The notes under the pieces: model-generated
The model's database searches: none
Told to the model about the DNA's origin: nothing
Seen by the model: the letters and a program-made list of their open reading frames with translations, nothing else
In this document: piece after piece, positions 36,910 through 37,678 of the stretch
How positions within the stretch are numbered: position 1 is the first letter of the stretch
Layout of the letters: every line of letters starts with the position of its first letter
Virus record (IMG/VR): IMGVR_UViG_3300020580_000005
Span: 1-37,678 of that record
DNA: 37,678 nt
Direction: 5' to 3' (one strand)
From: a virus
Translations under genes and position numbers: made by a program

Positions 36910-36921
36910 AGGGGAAATTGA

Positions 36922-37678
36922 ATGCCATATAGCGTTTTGGATTTAATTACAAAAGCCTACTATATCTCTGGTATTGTGGGTCGTGATTTCCAAACGCTAT
37001 CTGGCTCTCAATTAGCTACCGGTCTTGGCGTTCTTAACGATATATTAGATGATAAAGTTATAGAAACTGACATGGTTCCTTATTGGACTACTCAGTATCA
37101 ATGGCCAGCAACTGTTGGTCAGCAAAAGTATTTCATCCCGAATTTAATCAGAGTTGAGACTTTAGTATTTTTTATAAATACGGTTAGATACAATACTTCT
37201 GAAGTTGCGAGAGATAGGTATTTCGGTTCAGCTCGTGCCGAAAACATTCAATCTTTGCCGTTTACTTGGCATCAGGAAAGAACTCTAGGAGGGGTAAACA
37301 TATTCCTCTATTTCTTTCCACAAGAAAACTATACCATGGAAATATCTGGTTTATTTAGATTGTATGAAGTTTATCTTAACCAGCAATTAGATTTGCAATC
37401 GACTGTCGCAAACCTAGGCACAGCAACGGTAGCAGGTACGGGAAACTTCGGTGCAGGTCAGTTAGTTGTCAATGGGGTTGATTTGGCTGGAACCTATGCC
37501 ACTGTAGGGGCATTAGTCGCATATGTGAATACTGGTATAATACCTAATATAACGGCTGCAATTGTAGGAACTCAATTTCAATTAACTGCACCCGCACCTA
37601 GGTTCTCAATTGGTAGTTTTAATATCAACATTACAACATTAGGGAGTGAAGGAAGTGTTAATAATATCAATTTTGTTA
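36922..37678 (+). CDS. P22 gp4-like tail accessory / head completion protein, N-terminal part
   Basis: Starts MPYSVLDLITKAYYISGIVG (ribosome site GGGGAAATTG) and continues across the circular join to 420. Residues 12-110 match the general gp4 pattern: helix, SGSQLATGLGVLNDILDDKV, then PYWTTQYQWPATVGQQKYFI. From about residue 155 a Thr/Gly/Asn-rich region (LGTATVAGTGNFGAGQLVV onwards) looks like an inserted beta domain before the C-terminal helix. The unit is about 349 residues, twice P22 gp4. It is expected to bind the portal after packaging and carry the gp10-type protein. Confidence 0.7.
   Translation, partial: MPYSVLDLITKAYYISGIVGRDFQTLSGSQLATGLGVLNDILDDKVIETDMVPYWTTQYQWPATVGQQKYFIPNLIRVETLVFFINTVRYNTSEVARDRYFGSARAENIQSLPFTWHQERTLGGVNIFLYFFPQENYTMEISGLFRLYEVYLNQQLDLQSTVANLGTATVAGTGNFGAGQLVVNGVDLAGTYATVGALVAYVNTGIIPNITAAIVGTQFQLTAPAPRFSIGSFNINITTLGSEGSVNNINFV
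37552..37678. repeat. Terminal direct repeat (circular join), right copy
   Basis: Exact copy of bases 1-127. Removing one copy gives a 37,551-base circle in which the gp4-like gene is intact and the late operon continuous. Confidence 0.9.

Noticed and set aside
1-37678. Integrase, DNA polymerase or helicase gene
   Set aside because: No tyrosine- or serine-recombinase, polymerase or helicase motif was found in any frame of reasonable size; host enzymes are assumed.

Overview
The window looks like one complete tailed-phage genome, assembled as a circle. The first 127 bases are repeated exactly at the end, and one reading frame runs through the join, so the unique length is about 37.55 kb. The DNA is AT-rich and TAA, TAG and TGA all act as stops. 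The structural genes follow the order of Salmonella phage P22: small terminase, large terminase, portal, scaffold, coat, gp4-type and gp10-type head completion proteins, ejection proteins, then tail adhesins. The phage is therefore a podovirus-like member of Caudoviricetes with a P22-type head. A phage-encoded outer-membrane beta-barrel points to a Gram-negative host. The style of the small DUF1640-like proteins and of the barrel hints at an intracellular or aquatic gammaproteobacterium such as Legionellales, but that is a guess.

Layout on the circle. (1) Late virion genes on the plus strand run from about 27.3 kb through the join to 14.5 kb: DnaJ-like zinc protein, TerS, TerL, portal, small proteins, a minus-strand tRNA pocket, scaffold, coat, gp4, gp10, three ejection-type proteins, and a block of tail adhesins with a transglycosylase and lysine-rich mini-proteins. 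Between the last ejection gene and the first tail gene, where P22 carries sieA/immI, two tiny membrane proteins sit on the opposite strand behind their own promoter. (2) 14.5-15.6 kb is a lysis cassette. (3) 15.8-17.2 kb is a plus-strand chain of overlapping paralogous small proteins. (4) 17.2-19.4 kb is two minus-strand operons: one with a HTH_17 protein and small membrane proteins, one with a ribbon-helix-helix protein and three paralogous helical proteins. (5) 19.45-20.18 kb is non-coding and packed with repeats. (6) 20.2-24.4 kb encodes RecE-type exonuclease, RecT annealing protein and a run of nine small proteins. (7) 24.5-26.9 kb holds an outer-membrane protein and a replication initiator whose coding sequence contains four iterons and two perfect DnaA boxes.

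How it works together. Rep with host DnaA would open the in-gene origin, and RecE/RecT could make concatemers for headful packaging by TerS/TerL into a scaffold-built P22-type capsid. Ejection proteins and a short tail with several adhesins deliver the DNA. No integrase and no CI-like repressor are recognisable. An iteron/DnaA origin, a second iteron region and an RHH regulator leave open a plasmid-like (phage-plasmid) prophage state.

The most unusual features are: the runs of tiny paralogous proteins joined by a recurring 8-base stop/start overlap whose DNA is at once the C-terminal GDENE codons, the ribosome site and the next start; the origin repeats read in three different protein frames; a hairpin element beside the portal gene flanked by a second copy of the gene's 3' end; and the inverted membrane-peptide cassette.
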